From: Saccharina japonica
Taxonomy: Eukaryota; Sar; Phaeophyceae; Laminariales; Laminariaceae
NCBI GenBank assembly: GCA_008828725.1
Contig: MEHQ01000169.1
Location: 361,312-425,311 of the forward strand
Direction of reading: 5' to 3'
Length of the DNA: 64,000 bases
In this document: positions 12,501 through 22,600 of the stretch, piece after piece
Layout: the number at the start of each line of letters is the position of its first letter
Numbering within the stretch: the stretch's first letter is position 1
Position numbers and translations under genes: made by a program
The notes under the pieces: model-generated
Told to the model about the DNA's origin: nothing
What the model saw: the letters and a program-made list of their open reading frames with translations, nothing else
Database searches by the model: none

Positions 12501-13130
12501 AATTTGTATTTGTTTGCTTCTTGGTTTTACGTACAGCACCAGTGCACACTTTTATGTTTGTGTGGGTGGCCTGAGCACTGCAGTGCAAGACGGAACACCT
12601 GCTAAGAACGAGGGCACTAAAAATGTCAGGCTGGGGATTCCTCGAGAAGTACGAACAAAAAATCGAGTTGGATCATCTTGAAGTTAGTGTTTTCTACTCC
12701 TTCCGCATGGATATGTGTCTGTCATGTAGTGGCATATCCTGCCACTCCTGTTAATCCGCTATATTTTTCTTATTGTCCTCCGGCGGACTGGCAAAAAGAA
12801 AGATGAAGCTCATCGCACTTCCCCATACCTGGTAAAAAATACGTGTCGTGTCAATGTAACCCGTCGCTCAGTAGCAGTAGCTCAGTAGCAGTAGTTGCAC
12901 TCCCATCTAGCGAAAAAGCTAAGCACACACACCCCTCTCTGTTATCCCCTGCCCCTTGCCGTGCCTTCCATTTGATTTGAGTGCAGGAACTGTTCATTCA
13001 CGATGCGGCGGCACGCTTGTCCAACGAGACAGAGAGAGAAAGGTTGGACCAAGTCCGCCGGTCGCTCGATAGACTGGACACGGCTCTCTTGCGTCTGGAC
13101 GAAAACCTCATGTTTTTCAACACCTTCTAG
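513..13130 (+). CDS. RNA polymerase III subunit RPC3 (RPC82/POLR3C), 5'-partial, 15 exons
   Basis: Subunit of the RPC3-RPC6-RPC7 subcomplex of nuclear RNA polymerase III, which acts in initiation on tRNA and 5S genes. Exons: 513-644, 1763-1888, 2585-2716, 3021-3108, 4142-4256, 5495-5660, 6093-6515, 7001-7152, 7742-7880, 9158-9289, 10289-10392, 10894-10978, 11742-11825, 12584-12682, 12987-13130 (stop TAG). All junctions are GT-AG and in phase, giving 706 residues. Recognition rests on collinear family segments: KESLLIMTQHNMV (winged helix 1), VLWKLGFDK then FHREFRN (exons 7-8), LLQNKFLEQQQVGEMAMLPP (exon 11), MVSVQEVPKRAD and TTFYLWNIKHDQ (exon 12), and a C-terminal leucine-rich coiled segment. 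Residues about 200-370 form a Lys/Gly/acidic linker absent from the shorter human protein (about 534 aa). The initiating exon, some 20 residues by comparison with human, is not seen and probably lies upstream. Identification is secure; the exon 10 start at 9158 and exon 14 (donor GTTAGT) are the least certain boundaries. Confidence 0.93.
1450..1762. repeat. 18-bp minisatellite ending in a splice acceptor
   Basis: About 17 copies of a unit near ttacctctattactggcg fill the end of RPC3 intron 1. The last unit degenerates into ctctatttcacag and supplies the polypyrimidine tract and AG of exon 2. The long ORFs on both strands here are products of the repeat, not genes. Confidence 0.9.
3109..3390. 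repeat. (TGGTATGG)n-type simple repeat
   Basis: A GT/GA-rich degenerate array (tggtatggtg, ggtatggtat) begins directly after the donor of RPC3 exon 4 and fills the start of intron 4. The remainder of the intron to 4141 has no recognisable gene; it holds a short (CTG)n run at 4023-4055. Confidence 0.85.
4290..4500. repeat. GTT/GGT/GAT trinucleotide-rich tract
   Basis: Interrupted ttg, ggt and gat repeats in RPC3 intron 5. The ORFs it opens are low-complexity artefacts. Between 4500 and 5130 I see nothing I can name. Confidence 0.7.
5140..5400. repeat. ~105-bp tandem repeat, 2.5 copies
   Basis: Units carry tatactagttttagtgtagg, then ggcggtcagtcaag, then gaaagaccggtattttgggg and caaggcct. They start near 5168, 5267 and 5352, and lie in RPC3 intron 5 just before exon 6. 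Confidence 0.8.
5880..6045. repeat. Polypyrimidine (CCCTCC)n tract before exon 7
   Basis: An almost pure C/T stretch of about 160 bp in RPC3 intron 6, about 50 bp before the exon 7 acceptor at 6091-6092. It may serve as an extended polypyrimidine tract. The opposite-strand ORF through it is not a gene. Confidence 0.8.
7311..7429 (-). mobile_element. Short poly(C)-ended interspersed element, copy 1
   Basis: Read on the minus strand it runs caatgtctgcctgttcgg, gctccgtcccggcattgt, aggatgcgagggtctatg, catacgactac, catgagtac, then a run of more than ten C. Two other copies lie at 16920-17004 and 56506-56613. The block order resembles the 3' tail of the LINE at 17006 and 44050 (gctccgtctcg, ggatgcg, atggtc, tgagtacgc, poly-C). 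I infer a non-autonomous retroelement sharing the LINE tail. It sits in RPC3 intron 8. Confidence 0.7.
7570..7741. repeat. ~80-bp duplication supplying the exon 9 acceptor
   Basis: Two units share gtgtccctctcgtgtgacgg, tg-ggcggc-tgctgtgct and ctggcgt. The second unit runs into gtgactgtcag, the acceptor of RPC3 exon 9. Confidence 0.75.
7900..8466 (+). repeat. ~165-bp direct repeat pair in RPC3 intron 9
   Basis: Copies at about 7908-8085 and 8308-8466 share ggtgtgtaacaaggtagtca, gccggtccg, cggccggtccgt, atctatcgata and ccggtgcg with scattered substitutions. No ORF spans the pair. The rest of the intron to 9157 shows nothing recognisable. Confidence 0.8.
9590..9870. repeat. Degenerate minisatellite (ttgaccgttgggtgtgc-atatcg)
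   Basis: Six to seven units of 35-50 bp with the core accgttgggt followed by a TATCG-type end fill RPC3 intron 10 after the donor region. From 9900 to 10288 the intron is T/G-rich with no gene. Confidence 0.75.
11000..11075. repeat. cctactgaac 9-mer array
   Basis: About eight units near cctactgaa, or a variant with tggac, lie just downstream of RPC3 exon 12. A similar short array lies at 10430-10490 after exon 11 (cctactgca). Confidence 0.7.
11395..11580. repeat. GC-rich cgggtcgggt element
   Basis: Starts cagggctgttaacgggtca and continues as repeated cgggt/acccg words. A compositionally similar pair lies at 38240-38405 and 40100-40260. The CAGGG start with GC-rich palindromic filling resembles some hAT-type MITEs, but no clear right terminus was found. 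Confidence 0.4.
11925..12214. mobile_element. 290-bp MITE with CTTACACA termini
   Basis: Left end cttacacacatcggccagat and, inverted at the right, cttacacatatcggacacgt. The interior carries atgatctgtatgatct repeats and atgctctagatctttcggg. That 19-mer recurs in the 713-bp element at 54239-54951, whose ends (tcacacatcggaca) are related. Inserted in RPC3 intron 13. No clear target duplication. Confidence 0.65.
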
Positions 13131-16100
13131 CTTCGTACGAGTATAACCATTGTGGTTGACTGGTTCTCTTGCGTCTGGACAACACCTCATGTGTTTCAAC
13201 ACCTCTACAGTAGCTACCTAGCCCAGTGATGGGCTGGTACGTGCGTTTGGGCGACTTGAGTGCAGTTGGCCGAATCAGTTGGCTGGTTGGTCGATACTGT
13301 TGGCATTCATAGGGCGATGCGATTGGCTGATGCAGTCGGGCTAAGTTTTAGGGCGATACGATTGGTCGGCGGATGCAGTCAGGCGGTGCGATTGGACGAT
13401 GCGATTGGCCGATGAACTTGGCCGATTGGTTGATGCTTTCGGGCGATGCGATTGGCCGATGGTTTTGGCCCGTGCACGCTTGAGCGATGTTTTTGGACGA
13501 TGCGCGATGTACCCGATGAAGTTGGACGATACGCTGCTGGCCAGTACCTTGGGGCTATGGGATTAGCCAAGTACTGTAGTTTGGGCGATTCGCGGTTTGG
13601 CCGGTGCTTTAGTGGGCGGCGCGGTTGGGCGATATGCCACTACCTTTCAAGTTCATGTCGCTCGAGTATGCGCCTGGTGCAGCTGCGACTCTGGGGGGGG
13701 TAGCTTGGGCTGTGGGGTTGCTTCTGCTAAGAAGGTCCTTCCTGTCTTCGCGCAGGGCTGCTGTACAAGTTGCCGATGAAACGCTGCCGGCCTATAGCTG
13801 CTGTAGGGAGGCTCTCGATATCTGGCCTATGGTCTGGTTTCGTCTGGTCTGATCGGGTCGATTGTTTGCTCAGGTTAAACGCGGACGGCTCGAGCGTTTG
13901 CAGAGTCAGGAAGACGACTTAAATGCCAGATGATTACTACGCATGGAGTCGTTGTAATACGGAAACGCAGTGCCAGTCAGCGGTATTGGCGTGCTGTTCC
14001 CAAGCGTGCCTTTTTTATGAGGTTGAACAGTCGAACGAAGGCCTTGCCATCGGCAACAACGTAACTCTCACCTACTTCGAAGTACGTGCATTTGCAAATA
14101 TACAGGGCTCTTCATGGTGTAAATGACCTGGTAAAGTCTGTAACAAACATCAGCACGACAACAAACACGAAAAAAACAGGGATCACAAAGTGCGAGCTAC
14201 CCGTGGACATATTGTAGACCAACCCGAACTACCTACTGTAGGTAACTCCGATCGTTTACATGATGAGCACCTGAACCAGATTGCAGAGCAAAGGTGAATG
14301 CTTCCCGTTTCAATCTTACCCTTTGAAACTCTTAAAGGCTGAATGAGTGAAAATCTTGACATTTGAAAATGAGCATGCATGTGTGATGAAAGCCCTGAAC
14401 AAAAATAATGAAAATCTTAACATTTGAAAATGAGCATGCATGTGTGATGAAAGCCCCGAACAAAAATAAAATCACGACACACGATTCTAGCCGTGTAGCC
14501 GAGACGCTCACCCCTTGGCGTCGCTTTCGCCACTCGATCGAGACCAAGCGCCCCACTGTCTCTCTCTTGCGGAGGCTCCTCCCGCCGCCGGGTATGCAGG
14601 AGCCACCGCGCCTGACAACGCTCGTTTGGCGACACCTATGATGATGCGGAGAAACGCTGGTTTCGCTACCGAAACAGCCCCAAAGCTCTCTTCGACCACC
14701 GGCGTTTGTGCTGCTTGCGCTGTCTGTCTGTCTGTCTGTTCGTTTGCGCTGTATGTCCTCCGATACATGGTACGATGCGATAGAGGTGCAGTGCGCCTAG
14801 TTATTCAAGAGGCTTTTCGCCTCAGGAGTCCTAGGGTCACGGGCCGGCGCAGGAGGCATCATGCAATCCAATACTCACGCTGAACGCTCCGCGGAAGGGG
14901 GACATACGAGTAAGACATTAGAGAACCGAAAGCGCAATCCGCAATCCGACGAATAAGGCCATGGCTTAGGCCTTCATCAAGAGATCGCGAAAAGCACAAA
15001 TGATACGAGTACCAGCGTTTGATCTTCCAGTGATAAATGTGTCTTAAGGTCAGGAAGTTGTTGGCGAAAAATGCTATCTCTGTCGTTGCACGCTTGCCTC
15101 CCTTCACACTTCACAACCGCGTGCCAGCCAGGCGCAAGAGCAGGTGCTTTGACCCTTGTTTCCCGCCCTACCCCCGCGAAATCCCGTGGCGGCAATGCCC
15201 TTCCCCGCATTAAAGGCCCGCGTTGAGGCCCCAAGCCGATGTCTCAAGCCGCCTTTTTGATCCATTTTTCGGAGGTTGCGCCGCGTCGCGGGCCGAGACG
15301 ACGCTTCCCCCTTATGTGCCACCCACACACCCACCACCACTTCCACCACCACCCTAACCCACCCACCACCCACCCACCCACTAAAATGCCGTTATGATAT
15401 ATATGTTGGGCAGGATCTGTATACTGCGTACTGTAGTACAAGATCCAACCCAGGAGATAGCTTCTCTAGTACTACAGTAGCTGTAGTACATTGGGTATCG
15501 TGCAGGTTATACGGCTCCCGCCAGGCAAGATGAACTACAGTAGATCATACAGATCATACAGATCATACAGATCATACAGATCAGGGGTACATTATGAAGT
15601 AGCAATACTGTACAGTGTAGTAGGAATCGATGACCTGCCCGACGTGTGCAACCTTGTTTCGAGCAGAGGTCTCCTTCGCAGCGCAGCTAGCTGCGCAATT
15701 ATTTCTTTGATTAACCCCCCCCCCCCTCCGTAAGTCAGGCTTACGCACGAATGCTACTGGCACTGCTGCTGTGGATGGTACTGGTACTGGTACTACTACT
15801 ACTGTGGGTGGCGCTGTTGTTGGTGGTGTTGTTGTGATGGGGTGGTTGTTTGTGGTGGTGGCTCGGCCTGGGGCATACGCTTGATTTTTCTATACGTGCG
15901 AGTAGACTGCGCTCGGGGTGATAAGAGCCCGTTCACTGTTTCCTAATAACGTTTCTAGGACAGATCGAGGAGCGTGGGGAGGCCAGAGGAGCGCCGTCTC
16001 GTGTTGTTGCATTTGAGGTCGTGTGGGTGTGCTGTGCAAAAACAGACACAACCAGGACGCGAAGCAGGCCACGAACAAACAGGAGCAAAGCATCCCAGAG

Positions 16101-16185
16101 TTAGAAGTTAAAACCTTTCGGGTAGCACCTTCACACAAGACACCCATCAACTTGAACCCGGTACTACTGTATTAATATAACTCAA
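13131..16185. other. Intergenic region between convergent RPC3 and the SUMO protease, left half
   Basis: No supported gene. 13225-13640 is a degenerate array of gcgattggccgatg-type units. 14341-14468 is a near-perfect tandem pair of a ~66-bp unit starting gaaaatctt-acatttgaaa. 15320-15385 is CCACC-rich. 15535-15585 has five copies of the 10-mer agatcataca. 15770-15850 is GGT/GTT-rich. ORFs of 60-120 codons here overlap on both strands and match nothing I know. Confidence 0.6.
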
Positions 16186-16189
16186 TACC

Positions 16190-16570
16190 AGGTATGATAC
16201 ATGTACGAGATGCCAATGAGACGTGTGAGGGTATTATTACCTGCTGAGCTATAGGGGTAAAAGATCGGTCGATTACCCAGCCCAGGGTAACCTTATAACA
16301 CTCTCCCCCCCTCTGAACGGCGGGATATTTGGGACGTCGGTACCGTATACGGCCGTACGTTGATCTACCCGCTTCGTTTCAATACCTGGGGAACCAGGGA
16401 GACGTGTTTTTTAGGGACGCACGCGCAAGCGTTTCTATAAAAGAAACGTTCGAAGTGAGATTCGAACCCGTGTCCTCGACGACGTCAAATGTGAGGGTAT
16501 TACCTGCTGAGCTATAGGGGTAAAAGATCGATCGATTGCCCAGCCCAGGGCAACCTTATAACAGACAACA
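16190..16570 (-). mobile_element. tRNA-derived SINE-like element, one A-box/B-box copy plus a partial copy
   Basis: On the minus strand a perfect Pol III A-box (TAGCTCAGCAGG, 16503-16514) precedes a B-box (GGTTCGAATCT, 16458-16468) at tRNA-like spacing. The acceptor and T stems do not pair, so this is not a functional tRNA. A second copy of the A-box half with its flank (gtgagggta, cctgctgagctatagggg, gattaccc/gattgccc, cagcccaggg) lies at 16222-16295. Two diverged copies of a tRNA head plus shared flank suggest a SINE family. Confidence 0.6.
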
Positions 16571-16919
16571 AAACCGAGGAAAACAGTCAAGAGGTCCTAC
16601 ATCGCAAAAGTCAAGAGATGCGTCTGTCCTCACCGATGGGGGAGGCAATACTCTTTAGCGGTATGTAGTTCGTATGGATTTTGTGATAAAATAACACTTA
16701 CCGCACAGTGAGCGAAACGTTTTAGAAAAAAATGGCAAGTTACTCGTACAGCAGCACGTAATTTATTTCTTCATTCAAGCGTTTGCACTGCTGTAGATTT
16801 TAGTAATTGGTTACCACGCTTTGACTTGATTAAAGTATATGCTAAAGTATATGCTGAAGTATACGTATGCTCGAGCCTAAACTTGGTACGGTAAATAAAT
16901 TAACGGCATAATACCCCCC

Positions 16920-17004
16920 CCGTCCCGGCATTGTAGGGATGCGAGGGTCTATGGTCATACGACTACGGCCGTGCCTGAAAATGAAGTACACCCCCCCCCC
17001 CTCC
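16920..17004 (+). mobile_element. Short poly(C)-ended interspersed element, copy 2
   Basis: Carries cgtcccggcattgtagggat, gcgagggtctatgg, catacgactac, gaagtaca and C12. The 5'-truncated LINE begins immediately after its poly-C end. Confidence 0.7.
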
Positions 17005-17005
17005 T

Positions 17006-17535
17006 AGAGAAGGGATAGGAATGAAAACATATTTGCACGGCCCAACGGACTTCGCGAAAACGCTGAAACTGCGATTTCGTGTAGGGGACCTGAACCTGCC
17101 AGAAAGAAGGAGGAGGTATACCAGTAGCCGGCAGGAGGAGGAAGTAGATGCACAGATGTGCCCATGTGGCAAAGCCATAGAGAGTAGAATTCACATAGTG
17201 GGAGAATGTGAAATGTACAAGGAGGAACGGGATGTGTTAGAAGAGGAAATGAGGAACATAGACGAATGCAACATGGAGAAGTTTGGTACACTAGATAGCG
17301 AGAAAACGATCGCTATCTTAGGTGATACTAGATGGTGGCCAAAGGAGGCGAAACAGGAAGGGGGTAGGATTAGCAAAAAGTTTCTTTGTAATATATGGAA
17401 ACAACGTAATGAGCGCCCAAATGTTGGAGGTGTCTTTATTAGGCGTAGGAAAGGTGCTCCGTCTCGAAAGGGATGCGTGGGCAATGGTCAAAATGACTAA
17501 GGCAAGCAACAAATGGGTACGCCCGCCCCCCCCCC
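17006..17535 (+). mobile_element. 5'-truncated LINE (non-LTR retrotransposon), ORF 3' end and poly(C)-rich tail
   Basis: The open frame 17021-17500 encodes the C-terminal part of a LINE reverse-transcriptase protein. It carries a zinc-finger of the zf-RVT type (C-P-C-G-K, then H-I-V-G-E-C) and LCNIWKQRNERP. The RT core with its catalytic aspartates is missing. A homologous, longer copy lies inverted at 44045-44890. The 3' region reads cgtctcgaaagggatgcg, actaaggcaagcaacaaatg, ggtacgcc, then poly-C. Confidence 0.85.
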
Positions 17536-17574
17536 CCCTCCCTCCTGCGTGTGCTGTCTCAACTATCCCCTCAA

Positions 17575-17665
17575 CGGTTGCTCCGTCTCGAAAAGGATGC
17601 GTGGTCAATGGTCGAATGACTAAGGCAAGCAACACATGAGTACGCCCCCCCCACCCCCCCCGCCC
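17575..17665 (+). mobile_element. LINE 3'-tail fragment
   Basis: Isolated repeat of the LINE tail: gctccgtctcgaaaaggatg, cgtggtcaatggtcgaatga, ctaaggcaagcaacac, atgagtacgcc, poly-C. Shows that the tail can occur without the ORF, as expected of short 5'-truncated insertions. Confidence 0.75.
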
Positions 17666-17669
17666 CACT

Positions 17670-19610
17670 CCCCTAATGCGGCCGCCTTGGTCTACAGCGT
17701 GAATAATGACATCGCCGCTCGAAAGCCAGCGCGTGAATGAGCGGAACACGTCAAAACCAAGGTGTTGGGTGGTAGGTGTTGTACTACATCGCCCCAGCCG
17801 GTCGACTGTGCCACGCCAGCAGTGCAGTGTGTCAGTGTGTGCTACAGTGCTACCAAAAGGAAGCAAGGAAACGAAAATTGATTAGTATTATTGATGCCGA
17901 CACGTGTCATCGGAGAGACACCCCCTCAAAACCCACACAGCAAACAGTAAATAATTAATAAAAGAAAGTGCTATTCGTACTGCTGTATGTACGTAATCAA
18001 ATTAACTAAAAACACAACCGGTAAAAAATGTGATATTTTGGGCACATTTTGGACGTCCGGAGCACAACAACGAAAAACCACAAGGAGATGTCACAACTAC
18101 GAGTAGCATTCCCAAAACAAACGTACGTATACACCGCTTTTCACTGGGGTCAGCGCCTTGCATCATCAGGACTACAACACGGCAGCAGCAAATCGAAAAA
18201 AGCCTTCAATACAATGAAGAAAACCCTAATTTTTACGAGCATCATCCGTCACCCGTCACCAAAGATGCAAGGAGACCGCGGTTTGATCCCTTGACGAACC
18301 GCCTCCTGCACTAAAACCGGTATATTAGGTCAAACAAGGCCTTTATGCGCACTAAAAGACATGTCTCCCTATTACAGTAATAGCAATTTTTCAGTCGCCT
18401 GGCGGTTGCGCTGCCTTTCCAAAACATCCACACATACATCCGTACGCCAACCTGACGGTAAGTGCCACTATTTTATTTGCTGCCAGGTACAAAGAGTTGG
18501 AGCATCGAGCCAACTACAGCAGTACGGACTCTTTTCCCGTGCACCCTACATGCACTTTAAACTACAAACCCGAGCCATAGCCCAACAGTACGCCGTATTT
18601 TATCCCTCGAGAAATGGAGGTTCTATCATACTGTTCTTACCAAAAATGGAAAAAAAAACTAAAATACGGCAATACGGCGAGTTTTCCGTGAGCGTGAAGG
18701 CTACACACCTTAAAAAGTGAAACCCTAACACAACAATACCTACCGCGTGTTTTCCCGTGACCGATCGGGGCTTCATATACACCACGGCGTTCTTGCGTCA
18801 TGGCCACTGATGGCCACAGTGATACTGGACGAAAAAGCACGAGCTCAGTCGCTCAGTAGCGGCAGGCAGAGGAGGCCGTACCCGTCTCCTGTATACCTGA
18901 TTGGTGTACAATGTTCTGTGTATACGTACGAGCGCTAGATTCTAACCATGGGTGCTACGGCAGTACACCGTAATTATGCAGGGCCGCACTGACTGATGCA
19001 AGTGTTGTGGTCCTGTTGAGAACCCAAAAACCGGCTGCTTGCCTGCTGCTCCACCAACCCCTTCCGACCCCCAAAAAATTGTTGTTGTCGCGACTGCTGG
19101 TGTCGCTACTGCTGTTGTCGCTACTGCTGTTGTCGCTACTTCACGCACGGATATACCGGCGAACCCTAGGGTTATACACGTCGCTACGACCCAAGACGAG
19201 CGTTCAGCGCAGGAGCACGGCAGTGAAAGACAACTTGATAAATCAAATGCTGATCATAATCGACGCAATTGACGACGCTCCAAGACCATACATCCCCGTC
19301 GAGACCAATATTCTCTCATTTTGCAGCGATCACAATCCACACCGACAAGATAAAAATGGTGGCACGTACGGGGGGGGGATAGGGCAGAGATGTTTGACCA
19401 CGGCTACCGCTATAGTCTGCCCAAAGTCCAGAAGGACGCTCAGGGTAAACCCTTCAACGAGTCGAGCCCGAAAGTAAAACTGATTTTCAAAAAAAGAAAA
19501 AAAGAGAGAAACCAAATCTCCCCTAGGGCCAACATTCTCTCATTTTCCATCGCGACCACAATCTCGACACAATCGACCCCGAGCAGAAAGTAAAATCCCA
19601 CTCCTGATGC
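17670..19610. other. Intergenic region, right half
   Basis: No supported gene. It holds a short (ctactgctgttgtcg) array at 19085-19140 and A-rich stretches. The overlapping ORFs under 160 codons show no family I recognise. 18030-18730 has two AT-richer ORFs of 94 and 119 codons with no visible domain. Confidence 0.5.
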
Positions 19611-22600
19611 CTACTTTCTATCGCTTCCCGCTGCGGAAGCTGCAGCGGGGGCGGCGGCGGCAGCGGTGGCGGCGGCGGCGGCTACTGCTGCTGCTGCACT
19701 GGTAGCCCTCTCTTGCTGCACGTGGTCCCATCTCAAGCTCTCTACTGTGCTCCTGATGTTGACGCGGGTGTCGCTGATGGCGCTCTTGTCAAACCACTTT
19801 TTGTTGAACATGGCTCCCCTGCATCCCTTCAACATCAGCCTGCCGGGGTGGGGTATCCACGAAAGTCACCGGAACACGGGTGTGAAGCTTCCGCCACGGG
19901 GTGTATGAAGTAAATATATACCCCCCATCTCAACTACTGTAAATAGCCGTTGGTTTCAACGGTCTCGGTATTTGAAGCCTCCTGCATTAACCCTGTATCA
20001 ACGGCTAGCATAGCTTTCAAGTTCAAAAATAGACCGTCGGGGTGTCCTAGGCAACGCCAACGACCAAGTCCAAGGAAAATCAACAAAAAGGGTCGGGGCA
20101 AACGCCAACGGGACACGCTTCTACGTCCGGCATGGGCTAGGGTTAAGGTTAGGAGCTACCTGTGGTAGACAGTATACATACCATACCTCAACGGTTACAA
20201 ATAATAGGAGATTTCAACGTTAGGCTTTCATATTCCAACGCTCCTATATTATGACGAGGTCCCGCGGCACCCGGGGATGATAAGGTCCCATCCCCGGATC
20301 AGAAATTGTTCCATACATCTACAACTCCAATAACCCGGGGACGAAAACGGACACCCCCCGGATCGATACCGCCCCGCAAGGTGTGGAAGCCGCCACGGAC
20401 GGAGCCGTGACCGCACCGCTAGTTATGACTAAAGTGTTCATGACAAAATGCTACCAGGGTAGTTAATAGCAGCTACCCTCGACGAAAATGTAAGGACCGT
20501 TGGGTGTTTGTATCACTGTTTAAACGCTCCCTATTTTTACGTCCAGAGTGGCATCAATTTCCGACTTCCGAAACGGGGCACTTCTACTCGTCACGCCCAC
20601 AAGCATCGCCGGTTATTGCGCCAAGACACGATAACTTGCGGTTGGGTGATATTGTCCACCAAAACAGGACAGAAGCAAAATAAATACCAATAATCGAAAT
20701 GATGGTAATACTTGTGGCACGCCGTGAACGCGTCGCCAGTTTATCAACTTCCCAACCCCACCCCGTCTGCTCACTGTTTGGTCAAGAGCGGAGGGTTCTC
20801 CAGGAGGAGCTTGGCGTAGTGGATCACGTACACGCCGCAGTCGCAGTCGTTCTCCTGGAGGGGTACCTGTAGCAAACCGCCCACCACGCGACACACAACC
20901 ACACAACACACAGCAAAAAACAACACACAACAATCAAATACAAGACATATGACACCCAGCACACGGCACACAGCACGACACACGAGGAAGCGAGAATGCG
21001 AGCAAGCGAGCTTCGTCAGATGGGCGGGGTGGGCATGAGGAACAAGCCGATGGTCACCCTCATGCTTCGCTCTTGAGACGAACCCGCAACCACTTTCCCC
21101 CTCCCTCCCTCGTTCCCTCCCCGAGGTCCCTTGAGTCAATTCAACAAGAGACCTTGCTTTCCACAATACGGCCAGATGACGTGACATCACTCTGGTTGGA
21201 AATGTAAGGAGCATTTTGTATCGAAATACAGTATATACAGCAATGCTCCTTACACTTCCGTCCAGACTGGTGACAGGTAAGTCGTAACCCCTTTGAAGTA
21301 AGGATTCAGAGACAAAAAATGACCAAGCCAAATGACTATTATCACTAAAGCATCGGCTACGCGAAGCAAGCAGCTCAGCCTGCTGGGTGCCGTCCATCGC
21401 CGAAACAAAAAATGAAAACTTCCGAGGAGATGCCTGGCGTACGACACGCACGCCGCATGATCACGCTCGTACTACTACGTATCACGAATATACGGTTGAC
21501 AAGCTCTCCTTCCCTTGATTTTTTTTTGTCATGAAGGGAACATATTTGTATCCATGGGTCCTGAAAAGGGGTACACCTTATACCGCCTTTGAGACTTAAA
21601 AGGGGAACACATTCGAAAAGGCCATGGGACGATTACAGCATGGGACCACACCAAGCAGCCCGGCTACTGAGGCAGGGGTATGCCATGTACCCGAATTACA
21701 GTTTACGGCGATCACCGACGCGTGCGCAGCATAATGTTATTACGGAGGACCTTATATTAATAGTAAATCGGACCAAATATTGTTGGATAAAATACTGGAA
21801 TATATAGGTTTTTGTGTGCACCGTAGGGACCTATTTACTAGTATTACTAGTATTTACTATGGTCCCCCGTAACAAGCGTTGCGCGCTCCCACTACGTATG
21901 ATAGATCGTGACCGGCTGTCATGGCATGACCACACTTGACTTGAAAAGAGTTTGGTCGCTGCGTTACTTAGCGCTAGCAATTCAAATAGATTTCGGCGCA
22001 GCCCATTAGAGTAATCCCCCCCCGAAACAAGCGTTGCGCGCTCCCACTACGTATGATAGATCGTGACCGGCTGCCATGGCATGACCACACTTGACTTGAA
22101 AAGAGTTTGGTCGCTGCGTTACTTAGCGCTAGCAATTCAAATAGATTTTGGCGCAGCCCATTAGAGTAATCCATGTTTTTTTCTTTGTCTTTTTTTTGTC
22201 ATATTTCAGTGGGTGCTGTTAGTCTCACCGGTGGACTGCAGCCCGGCAGGGCTTTGGCATCGACGTACGCCCTGCCATGCGAGTCCCCGCGGGTGTTGTT
22301 CCAGGCCGCCTCCACGTATCTGCCACAGAGCGGTCGGGTGGCGCGATTGGTTACTCACCGAAATTACATCAACAGTGGTGAAACACAGCGTCAACGACGA
22401 CGAAGGAGAGCAACGCAACGGGGGTACAGTAGAGGCGGCGCACGATATTACGCCGTTCCAGGTCCGAGAGCTGCACCCTCCAAAAGCCGACATTCTTTAC
22501 TCTACAAGGGTTATATTAATGGTCGAATTGGTATCAAATTCGTTCCATAAATGTCCATGCTTAGCGGTGAGAAGCGACCCAATGACATATGGGTCCGAAG

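Noticed and set aside
16458-16521. Functional tRNA gene on the minus strand
   Set aside because: A-box and B-box are good, but acceptor and T stems do not pair and a diverged partial copy is nearby; called SINE-like instead.
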